A stretch of DNA of 64,000 nt from Saccharomycopsis malanga (GCA_004014935.1 CP025323.1:1302001-1366000); one strand, 5' to 3'; counted from the stretch's first letter, positions 41,711 through 52,020 are shown. A program made the numbers and translations. The notes: generated by a model not told the origin, from the letters alone.

Positions 41711-42997
41711 CTACTTTTTCTTCATATACTTATCTTTGTATATCCAACTAGTGCCGACGTTATCTGCGCCTCGTTTATCAGCAAACCGAAGCCAGGCAGC
41801 GCTTCTATTCAAATCCTTCTTTCTTCCATGAGGGCCTTTCTTGTACCATAGCATACCGGCCTGGGTCATTGCTTCTACATAGCCCAAGCTAGCGCTTTTC
41901 TCAAAGAATTGCAAGGCTCTATTTTCGTCCTTTTCGGTGCCAATACCGTTTAGGAAGGCAATTCCAAGCTCGTAAAAAGCTCTGGCATCTGGTTCGGGCG
42001 CTGGCTTCGGAATGCCATCTTCGGTTAGCTTGTTAGGATCTACAGAGTAGTCGGAATTTGCATTGAGAATCAAATCATAAGTAGCGGCCCTGGCAATCCA
42101 AAGAAAAGACTGTTTGGCGTCTTTTTTCAAGCCATTGCCAATACGTAGGAAGATTCCATAAAGTAGCATGGCAGTCCTACTTCCATGGTGGGCAGCAATA
42201 CTAAGTTCGTAAGCTGCTTCTCTTGGCTTACCTTCTTTTTGAAGTTGTACGGCCTTTTTCACTCTCACCTCGTTGGGGTCTTCTCGTTTGACAGCAACGT
42301 CGAGCGAAGATCTGCTGTTAACCAAAGATGGAGGTGTCTGTTTAGTATGGATTGTTTGTACGTCATCATCATCATCCTGTAAATCTTCTTCTTCGTTCAT
42401 TTCAAGAGTTGCTTGCGCATACGCTTTTTGATTGATATTAGCATGGCCTACAACTACTGGGTTTTGAACCTGCGAAACAGTTGATCCCAAGGCTTCCGCG
42501 GTTTTGGCAGCAGAAAACACCGAGTCATCTTGACTAGACCGCATGGAATTGCGAAGACTGTTGAATCTCATAGGCCCCCCGCGTCCATTGTTAATGAAAC
42601 TGCTTTTCATCAGCAGTTGTCGTTGCTGCTTGGCATAGTTGAGACCAGCTCCACTAGGCTGCCTTTGGATATGCAGATACTCAGCAACATTTTCTTCGAT
42701 TCGTGGCTCGTCAGTAGCCCAGGGCAAATCCTCATCAAATTCCAATCGGTCCAACAATCTTCCCAGTGTGGCCACTGTATCCATCGAACTCACCGACGCA
42801 ATTGATTGATGTCTTTCTAAAGACGTTTGACGATCCACCAGCGAACCACCATTATTCTTCGACCGTGGGTACATCTCTTCTCTAATTGGCTCTACAATAG
42901 ACAGCTCCACCCTGTTTGGTATATAAATAAGTCGCCAACTTGTTTCCTCCTCTGATAATATCCTAACAACCTTTCTTTCTCCTTTAGTACAGCTCAC
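41711..42997 (-). CDS. Sel1-repeat protein of the Dsf2/Nif1-like group
   Basis: A 428-residue protein with a disordered N-terminal half (Ser/Gln/Asp-rich, including DDDDV from GAT repeats) and a C-terminal alpha-solenoid of Sel1-like repeats at about 240-415. Typical repeat signatures are AAYELSIAAHHGSRTAMLLYG, ARAFYELGIAFLNGIGTEKD and RALQFFEKSASLGYVEAMTQ. The conserved ending GTSWIYKDKYMKK is what I associate with yeast Dsf2 and fission-yeast Nif1. Such proteins act as adaptors in cell-cycle or cell-wall control; the function here is inferred only from family. Chitin-synthase activator Skt5/Chs4 proteins also carry Sel1 repeats but are longer and usually prenylated, and this one lacks a CaaX box. 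Confidence 0.7.
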   Translation of the reverse strand: MSCTKGERKVVRILSEEETSWRLIYIPNRVELSIVEPIREEMYPRSKNNGGSLVDRQTSLERHQSIASVSSMDTVATLGRLLDRLEFDEDLPWATDEPRIEENVAEYLHIQRQPSGAGLNYAKQQRQLLMKSSFINNGRGGPMRFNSLRNSMRSSQDDSVFSAAKTAEALGSTVSQVQNPVVVGHANINQKAYAQATLEMNEEEDLQDDDDDVQTIHTKQTPPSLVNSRSSLDVAVKREDPNEVRVKKAVQLQKEGKPREAAYELSIAAHHGSRTAMLLYGIFLRIGNGLKKDAKQSFLWIARAATYDLILNANSDYSVDPNKLTEDGIPKPAPEPDARAFYELGIAFLNGIGTEKDENRALQFFEKSASLGYVEAMTQAGMLWYKKGPHGRKKDLNRSAAWLRFADKRGADNVGTSWIYKDKYMKKK

Positions 42998-43369
42998 TAG
43001 TTTCCATACAAATCCGCTAATCTTATACGGCGTCTACAGCGCACATTTTTGCAACCAGGGGGTTCGTGCGGGGGTGTTAGGGAGTTCGAAATCCTATTAG
43101 AGGTGGTAATAATTATTGGTTAGCAATGCAAAAGTAGAAAAAAGATATCTATGCCAGATATATGATTATATGGCTGGCAATTGAAAAATAGAGCAAGAGT
43201 TCTATGGCATGTACAAGAAATAGTTGTCATACTAACATTTCACGCCTAAATCTGGCAAAATAAACGTTTTTCGGTACAAGTAGGTGAGTGAATAATCACT
43301 TTCTGTAAATATTTGGTTTTCTACTAGCTTTTAATCGTTCCATATCAATAGCCTCTGTCGCAGATATTA
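42998..43369 (-). promoter_or_regulatory. Upstream region of the Sel1-repeat gene
   Basis: No gene or distinct repeat recognised. AT-rich. Confidence 0.35.
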
Positions 43370-44165
43370 TCTAATATGCCTATATGCAAAATGGCTTAAT
43401 ATTGCCAAGTGGCCAAGTCGGTTAGGACATGCGCCACACAAATTAGTGCAGAATAGGGTGTAGAATAGTGCAGAAAAACAAGTGTGGCGTTCCTCACTTG
43501 GGGTTTTGGTACTCGATTCGCACTGCTGACGTTTTGGAATAATCGTCAAACGTTTTATTGAAATAACTGAATGTTATCCATGTTTTTTTGCTTTAAAAAA
43601 ACGTACTCAAACATTTTGAATTTTTTTCCTATATTATAGTACTGTTTACAATAAGACACTGTAAGATTTGCGCATAAATATTCGATATAACTGAAAATTG
43701 CCTATTTTTCAAAAAAGTTGATTCTTTTAAATCGTATTCTAGAGTCTTTGGAGCAAACCAAACCATAGAACAATTAAATTAATATAATTGTCAAAATCTA
43801 AAGTTTTGTATCATGTACTTTGTTTTAATATTTGGCTTTTATAAATCGTTTAGCAGTGAGAAAGTATCATTTTATCAAAATTAACACATAATTTGTTAAA
43901 AATCGTGTTTTTTACCTCTCAGAGAAACTTCTTTTAGTTCTTGATGTTATTCCATAGTCTTGAATTTCCTCTAGTTTCATTTATGCTTCCTTCAACAATT
44001 GAATGAAGTTTTACATTCTTATGGAAGTTGTATATTGACTGTAAATTGGTGAAAACCTTTGGCTGTTTTTTTGCCAAAATCATCAGGTAAGTTTAAGTTT
44101 TTAATTCAACAATATGTCAATTGCATTGAAAGAATTCTATTGTTGAAAGCCTAAATTGAGAATAC
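43370..44165 (+). repeat. Family B repeat, copy B4 (internally deleted)
   Basis: Plus orientation. The tRNA-like head is at about 43408-43515 and the terminal hairpin (TTCAACAATA, then TATTGTTGAA) at about 44105-44148. The central GGGAAGTCCGTTT portion is deleted. The left edge abuts GATATTAT, like a family-A tail. Confidence 0.8.
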
Positions 44166-44614
44166 AACACGTAATCGAAATAGTTATCAAAGTAAACACT
44201 CCACGTAACTCTCGTATGTAAATTAATATCTGAAAATACAAGAATCAAACGAACGAAAATTTAGATTTTTTTTTATTACAAAACCTGGATAAGCTGATAT
44301 ATTCCAATCAAACTATAGCCACTGGGTAATGGTAATAATAATAATTCATAAATTCAACATAACTCAACGCCAACGTTACAGCTGTCAAAATAAATGATCT
44401 CTCGGTTTGTTATCTCAAATGAATTAATATAGAACAGCTTTTCTCGGAAATGATCTCTTTTTAGTAATAAGTTTTGAAAATAGTGAGTAAACGGCCTTCT
44501 ATTCCCATCAACTTTATAAGTATATCTATAATACCTATAAACAAAACACTACGCTTAAAAAACTCAAAAAATCAACACATTGTGCTTGACAAACTTAACG
44601 AAACGTATATTCAA
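44166..44614. other. Intergenic region downstream of malate dehydrogenase
   Basis: AT-rich, with no gene seen. Confidence 0.35.
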
Positions 44615-45652
44615 CTACAACTTTGGTGCACTGGTGACAAAATCAGCACCTTTTTTGATCGAGGGTTTCAAACCCTTCAAGGCGACCTCAACCAATTGCT
44701 TTTCGCCGCTGGTCAAGCCCTGGAGTGGATTAAGCACCTTTTTAACTTTGGCACCATTTTGAAATACCACTGGGACAGCAAAATAGTCGACACCGGTGAT
44801 TTTAGCCACTTCTTTGCCACCTGGGACGCCAGGGAGGTATACAAAAGCGGCTTCTGGGATTGTTTCAGGAGAAGCAGGTGAGATTTGGCCAGCCAAGGCT
44901 TTTAAGACGATTTCAGCAAATCTGTAGCCAGCAAAAGCCATGGACAAGGTAGCAGAGCCAGCGCCTTGTTTAGCTTGCACAACCTCATCGCCACCGTACT
45001 GGACTCTGTGGATGTACTGTTGGTACACCTCAGAAGGCAACTGAGAGACTTGTTTAGCGAGTTTTGTGGATTGTACCAAAGGGACAATGGTGTCGCCAGA
45101 ATGGCCGCCAACAACAGAGATCTTGCCCTGGACTTTGGAAGGGTCTGTTTTGAGCAACGCAGCCAAAAAGGTCTCGGCTCTGACAAGGTCTAAGGTGGTG
45201 ATGCCAAAGAGCTTTTGCGGGTTGAACACGCCGTGCTGTTTCAAGGTCTCTGCGGCAATAGGAACAGTAGAGTTGACGGGGTTGGAAATAACCAAGATGA
45301 CAGCATCGGGAGAGTATTTGGCAATGCCAGAAACCAAGCCTTTGATGATGCCAGCGTTGATTTTGAACAAATCAGCACGGGTCATGCCTGGTTTTCTAGG
45401 AACACCAGCTGGAATGATAACCAAGTCTGTATTGGTGAGAGCAGCCTTCAACTCCGACTCATCCTTAGGATCGTTAGGCTGATGGCCTGTCACCTTGGCC
45501 TTGCTGTTGACATGCGACAAGTCCGCCGCAACTCCCTTGGAGCCTCTGATATCATACAACGACAACTCGTCAACATGCAGAGAAAGCTTCAAGAGCAACG
45601 ACAATGGCTGTCCAATTCCACCGGCAGCACCTAAAACTGTAGCTTTGACCAT
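44615..45652 (-). CDS. NAD-dependent malate dehydrogenase without mitochondrial presequence
   Basis: A 345-residue LDH/MDH superfamily enzyme interconverting malate and oxaloacetate with NAD(H). The protein starts directly at the Rossmann fold (MVKATVLGAAGGIGQPLSLLLK, glycine motif at residues 8-13), so no presequence is present. A cytosolic or peroxisomal form (Mdh2/Mdh3-like) is therefore more likely than Mdh1. The substrate-binding Arg loop RKPGMTRADL and NPVNSTVPI are visible, as is the catalytic His in VVGGHSGDTIVPL near residue 187. The protein ends PKL, which resembles but does not fit the strict SKL-type peroxisomal signal. There is no splice acceptor just before the ATG, which argues against a hidden presequence exon. 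A glyoxylate-cycle or redox-shuttle role is inferred. Confidence 0.92.
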   Translation of the reverse strand: MVKATVLGAAGGIGQPLSLLLKLSLHVDELSLYDIRGSKGVAADLSHVNSKAKVTGHQPNDPKDESELKAALTNTDLVIIPAGVPRKPGMTRADLFKINAGIIKGLVSGIAKYSPDAVILVISNPVNSTVPIAAETLKQHGVFNPQKLFGITTLDLVRAETFLAALLKTDPSKVQGKISVVGGHSGDTIVPLVQSTKLAKQVSQLPSEVYQQYIHRVQYGGDEVVQAKQGAGSATLSMAFAGYRFAEIVLKALAGQISPASPETIPEAAFVYLPGVPGGKEVAKITGVDYFAVPVVFQNGAKVKKVLNPLQGLTSGEKQLVEVALKGLKPSIKKGADFVTSAPKL

Positions 45653-46529
45653 TGTAATAAAGATTTATAGGAAAACTTGTTGGTTTCTCTTCCTGAAAAG
45701 CAATCACAATCCGGGGAAACCTCTCTTATTTATATATTTGGCCCGTTCCCCGAGACCGACTTGCGAAAAAATGATTCATATCGCGACTCACCAAGTAGAT
45801 TGTCTAAATTACATTTTCACGTCAGATTGGTGAAAATTCTGGCAATTTTTCTTATTTTTTGCACTTTTCGATATAAATTGTATTTTCATTTGTATAGATT
45901 TGTATTTTCCCTAAAAAATGGGGTATAATATCGATTTTTGCCCGCAAAACGGCTTGTCGAAATGTCTGGAAACGCCCGGGGCATGGATAGAAGGAACTAA
46001 AATGAATACGTCATAGGTGAGTGTGTGAAAGTGATGGTTATGGTAATGATAATACATGTATATATTCCAGGTTAAATATTGATTGAACAAGTGTTGGTTG
46101 AAGTGACTATTAGAGCTTTACATGGGTAAATTATTGGTTAATAAAATGGTCAAAACCTATTATATATTGGCTAAAACCTAAGCCTTGGCTAAAACATATT
46201 ATATATCATAGACCAACTTGTCGAAAATAGAACGAGTACGGTTTATAAAATACTTCTTAGGTGAGGATAAAACTACTGATTAATTATATAACTTTCGGCT
46301 AATATAACTATTGGTTATAAAAGCAATTGGTCCTCTACAAGACACTGCAATCCAACCAACTTTGACTGAATAACATGTATTTCAAGTCAACTATTGATAA
46401 TAGCACAAGTTGGTAAAAAACCTGTTGATTCATAAAATTTTGCCATAGTTGATAGAACAACTGATGATTGGCATGCTAATCTCTAGTTCCCAGAAAACCA
46501 ACCTTTTGTCAGTGTGAATAAGTTGAAAT
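45653..46529 (-). promoter_or_regulatory. Malate dehydrogenase upstream region
   Basis: Contains a GC-rich segment near 45735-45770 (CCCGTTCCCCGAGACCG) and another near 45970-45985. These could be zinc-cluster activator sites, but no consensus fits exactly. Short AT-rich phrases (TGGCTAAAACC, TATTATATAT) recur near 46150-46205. No gene is seen. Confidence 0.35.
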
Positions 46530-47720
46530 TCCATCAATACAATCGACATATTGTTGAATTGAAAACTTGAACTTTTCATATAATTTTCGGCAAAAAAAAA
46601 ACAGCCAAAGTTGATCGCCAATTTATGGTCAACACACAACATCCATAAGAGTATAATAAAGCAAATCAGAAAGTGGAATAGTAAAAAAATAAAAGACTAC
46701 AGTCAAGGTGACATTGAAACATTTTTAACTTTTAGTTGAATATGAATAAAGTTTTCTTGAAAACGGACTCCCCTAAACAGAGGTATAAAGCTTATTAACA
46801 GCCACATTACGCTTTACCGAGCCCCATAAAATATTCAACGTGTAGTGAAAGTTGCTTTATGCTAGTTTGACAATATAGAGTGATTTTATTGAGTAAAATC
46901 TCCTCTGGGAAGCTATAGTAAACCATACGTTTTTTTAGCTCTTGAAATACGTGTTTCTTTGGAATAAAAACTTGATCAAAAACTTGATCAAATTTTAAAT
47001 GAGGCGCAAAATTAACTGAAAGCAATTGAAAACTATGGAATATTGTTAAAAAATAAATGAACCATCTCTAAAGGCTTACAAACACAATTTTTAACAAATT
47101 AGGTGTTAATTTCGACAAAATGATAGTTTTTCACCATTAAATAATTTGACAATGCCAAATTTCAAAACAAAGTACATGATACAAAACTTTATGACTTGAA
47201 AAGTATATTAATTTAATTGTTTTATGGTTTAATTTGCTCCAAAGACTCTAGAATATGATTTAAAAGATTCAACTTTTTTGAAAAATAGGCAATTTTCAGT
47301 TATATCGAATATTTATGCGCAAATCTTACAGTGTCTTATTGTAAATAGTACTAAAAGATAGGAAAAAAATTAAAATGTTTGAGTACGTTTTTTAAAGCAA
47401 AAAAAACATGGATAACATTCATTTATTTCAATAAAACGTTTGGTGATAAATCCCAAACGTCAACAGCGCGAATCGAGTACCAAAACCCCAAGTGAGGAAC
47501 GCCACACTTGTTTTTCTGCACCATTCTGCACCATTCTGCACTGTTTTGTGTGGCGCATGTCCTAACCAACTAGGCCACATGGCAATAGTAAGCCATTTTG
47601 AATATTTCTGATGAAATTACAGAATATCTTTACTTTTCGAAAGTATACTTTGGCAATTGAGGGGCCTATTTTTTTTGCGAGTGTAGAAGCAGAAATAAAA
47701 GGAGTGCTGAGTAGTTTTTG
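46530..47720 (-). repeat. Family B repeat, copy B5 (near full length)
   Basis: Minus orientation. The terminal end (ATACAATCGACATATTGTTGAA) is near 46540, ACGGACTCCCCTAAAC near 46765, and the tRNA-like head at about 47490-47590. The outer extension runs to about 47720. Confidence 0.8.
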
Positions 47721-48024
47721 AAAGATAATATGGCTTGTTTTTATTGGTCAATGAAATCACTGTTGTTGTGGATAATATTAGAAAAACACACATCAATCCT
47801 TAGTTAAGATGGATATGTCATTGATATCGACAAACAGCTATGACGAGGTAATGTTTTTAAAACAAAAAACCGTAGGCAGACCAAACTTTTATTAAATGTC
47901 AATGATCTGTGAACTGGGTGAATAAGAAACGTACGTAGCTTTTGATCGTCAAATATACGGATGCCTAAAAATCAATTTGGGTTGGACGAAAGAGCTGCTA
48001 CAACGAATATGATGTGAAGCATTA

Positions 48025-48175
48025 TTTTATGTATCATATATTGCGAGCTTAGTAGATATCAGTTTTCTATATACGGGCTATTTTTGAAGGATTGGTAAAA
48101 CCAATGGGGAAATCCCGATACTGTGCTCTCTATCATAATCGACTCGTCTCTCTTCTCCTAGAGCACATCTGTTGA
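48025..48175 (-). mobile_element. Family A, old divergent copy A11
   Basis: Minus orientation: GTATCATATATTGCGAGCTT tail side, TATATACGGGCTA, and a B-box-like TAATCGACTC near 48140. The head side is poorly conserved. Confidence 0.55.
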
Positions 48176-48449
48176 ATTATTCTGCCGGTCTTTTTCTCAT
48201 TTTCAGGAATACTGGGTGATACTTTAATGAATAGTAGCCATTAAAGTATCACATCTTATCTCCCATAGCACCAACTACTGAGCCATCTGTGGAGTTACAG
48301 AACAAATAGCAAACAAATATTGTAAATATTAATTTATAAACCAGTGCCATGGCACAATAAAATACAGACATCTAGCAAACCACGCGTCACCCATGAAAAG
48401 AATTAAACAACGTACCAAGAGAACTGAAGAGACAACACTACGAAAGAGC
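48176..48449. other. Sequence between A11 and PDI1
   Basis: It contains two inverted copies of an 11-base phrase, GATACTTTAAT at 48210 and its reverse complement ATTAAAGTATC at 48241, which could form a hairpin. A family-A-head-like CTACTGAGCCATCTGTGG lies near 48280. No gene is seen. Confidence 0.4.
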
Positions 48450-49991
48450 TCAGAGTTCATCGTGAGCGATTTCGTCATCTTCATCTTCGTCATCGTCGAC
48501 TTGTTCAGCCTCGTCTTGGGCTTTCTTCAAAGCAATGCCATCGACCTTGTTGGTACCGTGTTCTTTGATGAATTTGGCAAGGCTTTGGAGGTCTCTGTTT
48601 TCTTCAAAAGAAACAGGGTTAGCCTTGTCGCCGGCAGGATACAAGAGCAAAGTAGGGAAGCCCTGGATATCGACGTTAACGTCGTTTTGGGTGGCTTCAA
48701 TGTTAGCAACGACAACTTTGCTGTCGGCGTCCTTGTCCTTTTTGTAGATGGCAGCCAATTCTTCGTACGTAGGAGCCAATCTTTTACAGTGGCCGCACCA
48801 GCTGGCATGGTACATCACCAAGACGTCTTTTTTCTCGTCGTTGACAATCTTGTCGTGGGTGTGGGCCACTAACTTGTACACGGCGTTCTCCTGGACCTTA
48901 GGGATCTCCTCAGACTTGATTTTTGGCGTGGCTTTGCCAGCATTAAAGTCCTTGAGCAACTGCTCGATATCGGAGACCACCAAGTCCTTGGCCTGGTCCA
49001 AGCCGTACTTTGCGTTTTTGGCGAGGTCGTGGATGACAAACAAGGGGAAAACCTCTTCTTGGTTCAAGTTTTCGGCGTGTTTGCCAAACTTGGAGGCGTC
49101 CAACCCAACAAAGTTGATTTTGCCTCTGAATTCCTTGGCAAGCTTGCTGATTTTCGGTTCCCAAGCTGCTCGTTCTTCTGCAGTGCTGTAGAACAAGTAC
49201 GCCAATGGGATTTTGGCGGTGATGTAGTCCTGGAACGTTTCGCCGTTGATTTCGCCGAAATACGGCTTGGACTCGCTGTCAATGAACGCAGCCAACTGCT
49301 CCTGGTCCACAGTGCCGTTGTAAACCGCAGGCTCTTCGCCGGCCTTGAAGTCGCCCCGGTAGACCAAATACGTTGGTGTCGTGGCCTTGTACTGTGCGGC
49401 CAAGTCCTTGTCGGCCGACGAGAGGAACGTAAACTTGTCTCTTTTAGCGCTGGCAACACTAAAATAGGTCTCGTTTGCCTTCTTGTCGTCCTTCGGCAAG
49501 ATCTGCACCACCACAGGGTCTTTGCTGGCTGTCACAGCCTTGTCCACCGCTGCTGCATCAACACCAACTTGCACTGCCGGCTGGGACTGCTTGATCATGT
49601 AGCTGGCAATGGCCTCTGCCTTTCTGGCGCCTTCGTACGGCTTCTCCTCGCCAGGGCCTCTGAAAACCTTGAGCGTTGGATACCCTCTGATGCCCTGGGC
49701 TTGACACAACTCGTCCTCAACAGTACAGTCAATCTGGGCCAATGGAATGCTCTTCTCTTTCAACGCTGACGCGGCCTCCACAAACTCAGGCCCAAGTGCC
49801 TTACAATGGCCACACCATGGCGCGAAAAACTCGGCCAAAACTAACGGGTTCTCCTTCAAAAAACTCTCAAAGTTCTTGGAGGATAACTTTACAACATCAG
49901 AATCAGCTGGCGCAGAAGCCTCGTCTGCTCCAACAACAAATGGACTGATACTGGCCAATAAAACAGCAATGGTGCTCAACGAAAATCTCAT
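48450..49991 (-). CDS. PDI1: Protein disulfide isomerase Pdi1
   Basis: A 513-residue ER-lumen oxidoreductase that forms and rearranges disulfides in secretory proteins and is reoxidised by Ero1. It has a signal peptide (MRFSLSTIAVLLASISPFVVGA) followed by the a-b-b'-a' thioredoxin-fold order. The first active site is APWCGHCK (Cys60 and Cys63) and the second is ASWCGHCK near residue 395. The C-terminus is strongly acidic and ends HDEL, the yeast ER retrieval signal. Cis-prolines are visible in RGYPTLK and QGFPTLL. Length matches S. cerevisiae Pdi1 (522). The start is the first ATG and gives a proper signal peptide. A TGACGT element lies about 35 bp upstream of the ATG (near 50023), similar to stress-response bZIP sites, but too close to the start to be trusted. 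Confidence 0.97.
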   Translation of the reverse strand: MRFSLSTIAVLLASISPFVVGADEASAPADSDVVKLSSKNFESFLKENPLVLAEFFAPWCGHCKALGPEFVEAASALKEKSIPLAQIDCTVEDELCQAQGIRGYPTLKVFRGPGEEKPYEGARKAEAIASYMIKQSQPAVQVGVDAAAVDKAVTASKDPVVVQILPKDDKKANETYFSVASAKRDKFTFLSSADKDLAAQYKATTPTYLVYRGDFKAGEEPAVYNGTVDQEQLAAFIDSESKPYFGEINGETFQDYITAKIPLAYLFYSTAEERAAWEPKISKLAKEFRGKINFVGLDASKFGKHAENLNQEEVFPLFVIHDLAKNAKYGLDQAKDLVVSDIEQLLKDFNAGKATPKIKSEEIPKVQENAVYKLVAHTHDKIVNDEKKDVLVMYHASWCGHCKRLAPTYEELAAIYKKDKDADSKVVVANIEATQNDVNVDIQGFPTLLLYPAGDKANPVSFEENRDLQSLAKFIKEHGTNKVDGIALKKAQDEAEQVDDDEDEDDEIAHDEL

Positions 49992-50227
49992 ATTCTTTGC
50001 TTAATCAAAATTTGGTACTATATATGACGTATTCAACTTTGGTACATTAAACGCCCAAAATTTCAGCACTTTGCCACTCTTTTATACCCACCACTATTGA
50101 GAACACGCTGTAGACAGCGCCTCTCTCCACTCAGAAGGCGGTTACCCGGACATGATGCGGCCGAGGTGTGAGAGGTGCGTATTAGTAATAGCATCCACAT
50201 GGGAGGTAAGACTGGTGATAATAGTGG
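49992..50227 (-). promoter_or_regulatory. PDI1 promoter region
   Basis: Short region between PDI1 and element A12, with a GC-richer part at 50090-50180. No distinct unfolded-protein-response element could be assigned. Confidence 0.35.
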
Positions 50228-50427
50228 AGACCACTGGGCCATTTGGCACTGGGCCATTTGGCTCAGTGGTCAGTGCTCTCGAAGAAGAGAAAAACAAGAC
50301 CTAACAGGAACATGGGTGAAAAGATTATGATGGGCATTATTGGGCTTTACCAAGCCCCCTTAGGCATAGCGCGTATATACGAAACTGATATGTACTGGGC
50401 TTGAAATATATGATATTGTTATTAGTA
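50228..50427 (+). mobile_element. Family A SINE-like element, copy A12 (full length)
   Basis: Close to consensus: duplicated ACTGGGCCATTTGGC head, GACCTAACAGGAACATGGGT, GGGCTTTACCAAGCCC hairpin, TATATACGAAACTGATATG, and a short ATT-type tail. Confidence 0.85.
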
Positions 50428-50429
50428 GT

Positions 50430-50770
50430 TGAGGACAGGTGGGGGTAATTAGACAGGTGTAGATAATAGTTAATGGGAGGTGTATATAATAAAAGAGAGG
50501 CGTAGATAATAGTCAAAGTCAAGTGTATATATTAATCAAACACAGGTGTATATAACAAATTACAGGTGTAGATAATAGCCAAAGACAAGTTTATAATAGT
50601 CAAAGACAAGTGCATATAATAAAAGACGAGCATAGATAATAGCAAAAGACAAGTTTATAACAGTCAAAGTCAAGTGTAGATTAGAAAAAACAAGTTCATA
50701 ATAGTTGAAGACAGGTGAATAATAGCTAGACAGGTGAATAACAGTCAAAGTCAAGTTTACAATAGCCAAT
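50430..50770 (+). repeat. About 20-23-bp minisatellite downstream of A12
   Basis: Roughly 15 imperfect units with the theme ACAGGTGTAGATAATAGTCA / AAGTTTATAATAGTCAAAG. The array starts within 10-20 bp of the A12 tail. Confidence 0.85.
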
Positions 50771-50830
50771 GTTGGCGGTTAGTTAGTTGGGTATTTTGAG
50801 AAAAATCTTTGGCTTTTGATGGGTTGTTAT

Positions 50831-50869
50831 GATAATCTTATATTTCAAGCCCAGTACATATCAGTTCCG
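50831..50869 (-). mobile_element. Family A 3'-tail-only insertion (A13)
   Basis: A 39-bp tail flanked by perfect 17-bp repeats TTTTGATGGGTTGTTAT at 50814-50830 and 50870-50886. Confidence 0.9.
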
Positions 50870-50886
50870 TTTTGATGGGTTGTTAT

Positions 50887-51067
50887 AATAATAATATCAT
50901 ACATTCTAAGCCCAGTACATATCAGTTTCGTATATACGCGCTATGCCTAAGGGGGCTTGGTAAAGCCCAATAATGCCCATCATAATCATCTCACCCATGT
51001 TCCTATTAGGTCTTGTTTTTTCTCTTATCCGAGAGCTCTGACCACTGAGCCAAATGGCCCAGTGGCC
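50887..51067 (-). mobile_element. Family A SINE-like element, copy A14 (full length)
   Basis: Minus orientation, complete from ATT tail to head (GAGAGCTCTGACCACTGAGC, then CAAATGGCCCAGTGG). Its flanks are TTGATGGGTTGTT (within 50870-50886) and TTGATGGGTTCTT at 51068-51080, a target duplication with one mismatch. Confidence 0.9.
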
Positions 51068-51080
51068 TTGATGGGTTCTT

Positions 51081-51507
51081 GTTTAATTTTATATATTGTA
51101 ATAAGATTGTAATGAAAAACTTGATATTTATTTTATAGACACCAAGAAGTGGGTGTAAATAGAAAACTTACAAACTTTTAACGAATAGTATTGAATATCA
51201 AAAATTATATCAAATTATCATATAATTGCCATTAGCTATTTTACGTGTTCAAATACTGACCAATATACTCATTCTATGTCATACTAACCAGCAATTTGGC
51301 CGAAAAATTTAATTAAGAAAGGTTTTCCAGCTTTTCATAACATTTACTCATCTTCTCAGTCAGCATTATGTTAGTAATGCTTTGATAAACATCACAAACT
51401 TAAAAGAAAAGAGGCAACAAAAAAGAAACAAAAATTGACAAAAGAAAGTTGTGGAGACCAAAAATACGAAAATTTTCCTAAAAGGTTATTTTCAATGGAA
51501 TATAAAG
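51081..51507. other. AT-rich intergenic stretch
   Basis: No gene or repeat recognised. Confidence 0.35.
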
Positions 51508-51605
51508 CTAGTGGGCCGGATGGCCTAGTGGTTAGGGCTCTAGGAGAAGAGAAAAAGGCCTAAAAATTTCAAGTTTGAGTCGATTATTGTCAACAGGATT
51601 TGATT
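51508..51605 (+). mobile_element. Family A-related head with clearer tRNA likeness (A15)
   Basis: GGCCGGATGGCCTAGTGGTT contains an A-box-like TGGCCTAGTGG. It is followed by GGCTCTAGGAGAAGAG and, about 50 bp on, a B-box-like GAGTCGATTATTG. The 3' part is not recognisable. It may be an older subfamily. Confidence 0.6.
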
Positions 51606-51639
51606 GGGTCAACAAAACATATAGTAAATAGTTTATATT

Positions 51640-51800
51640 AAATATATTGGTAATATAATATATAATATATAATATATAATATATAATATATAATATATAT
51701 TAAATATCAAATATATTGGTAACATAACATATAGTAAATAGTATATATTAAATATATTGGTAATATAGCATATAATATATAATATATAGTCCATAATAAA
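51640..51800. repeat. AT-rich tandem (ATATATA) repeats
   Basis: Runs of AATATATAAT-type units, plus a roughly 70-bp unit ending ATATTGGTAA repeated near 51645, 51715 and 51755. Confidence 0.8.
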
Positions 51801-51839
51801 TAGCTAATAGAATATAGTCTATATCAAATACTATATAGT

Positions 51840-51912
51840 TAATAATCATCTCACCCTTGTTCCTGTTAGGTCTTGTTCCTGTTAGGTCTTGCCACATGGC
51901 CCAGTGGCTATT
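51840..51912 (-). mobile_element. Family A fragment A16
   Basis: It reads AATCATCTCACCC, then TTGTTCCTGTTAGGTC twice, then ACATGGCCCAGTGGC. This is a head-side fragment with a small internal duplication. Confidence 0.65.
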
Positions 51913-52020
51913 CGAAGATTTCAAATATCTATAAACTGGATAACCTTCAGTCACCGTTAGTGCTCTATGAAACTACATTTTCTATTAGAAATATACAATG
52001 TAAAATTGAAATAAAAAAAA

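Noticed and set aside
49029-49769. 246-codon frame antisense to PDI1
   Set aside because: It is a shadow of the strongly biased codon use of PDI1; PDI1 itself is unambiguous.
51640-51800. Replication origin at the AT-rich tandem repeats
   Set aside because: AT-richness alone is not evidence; no confident origin consensus could be read and the sequence is simple repeat.
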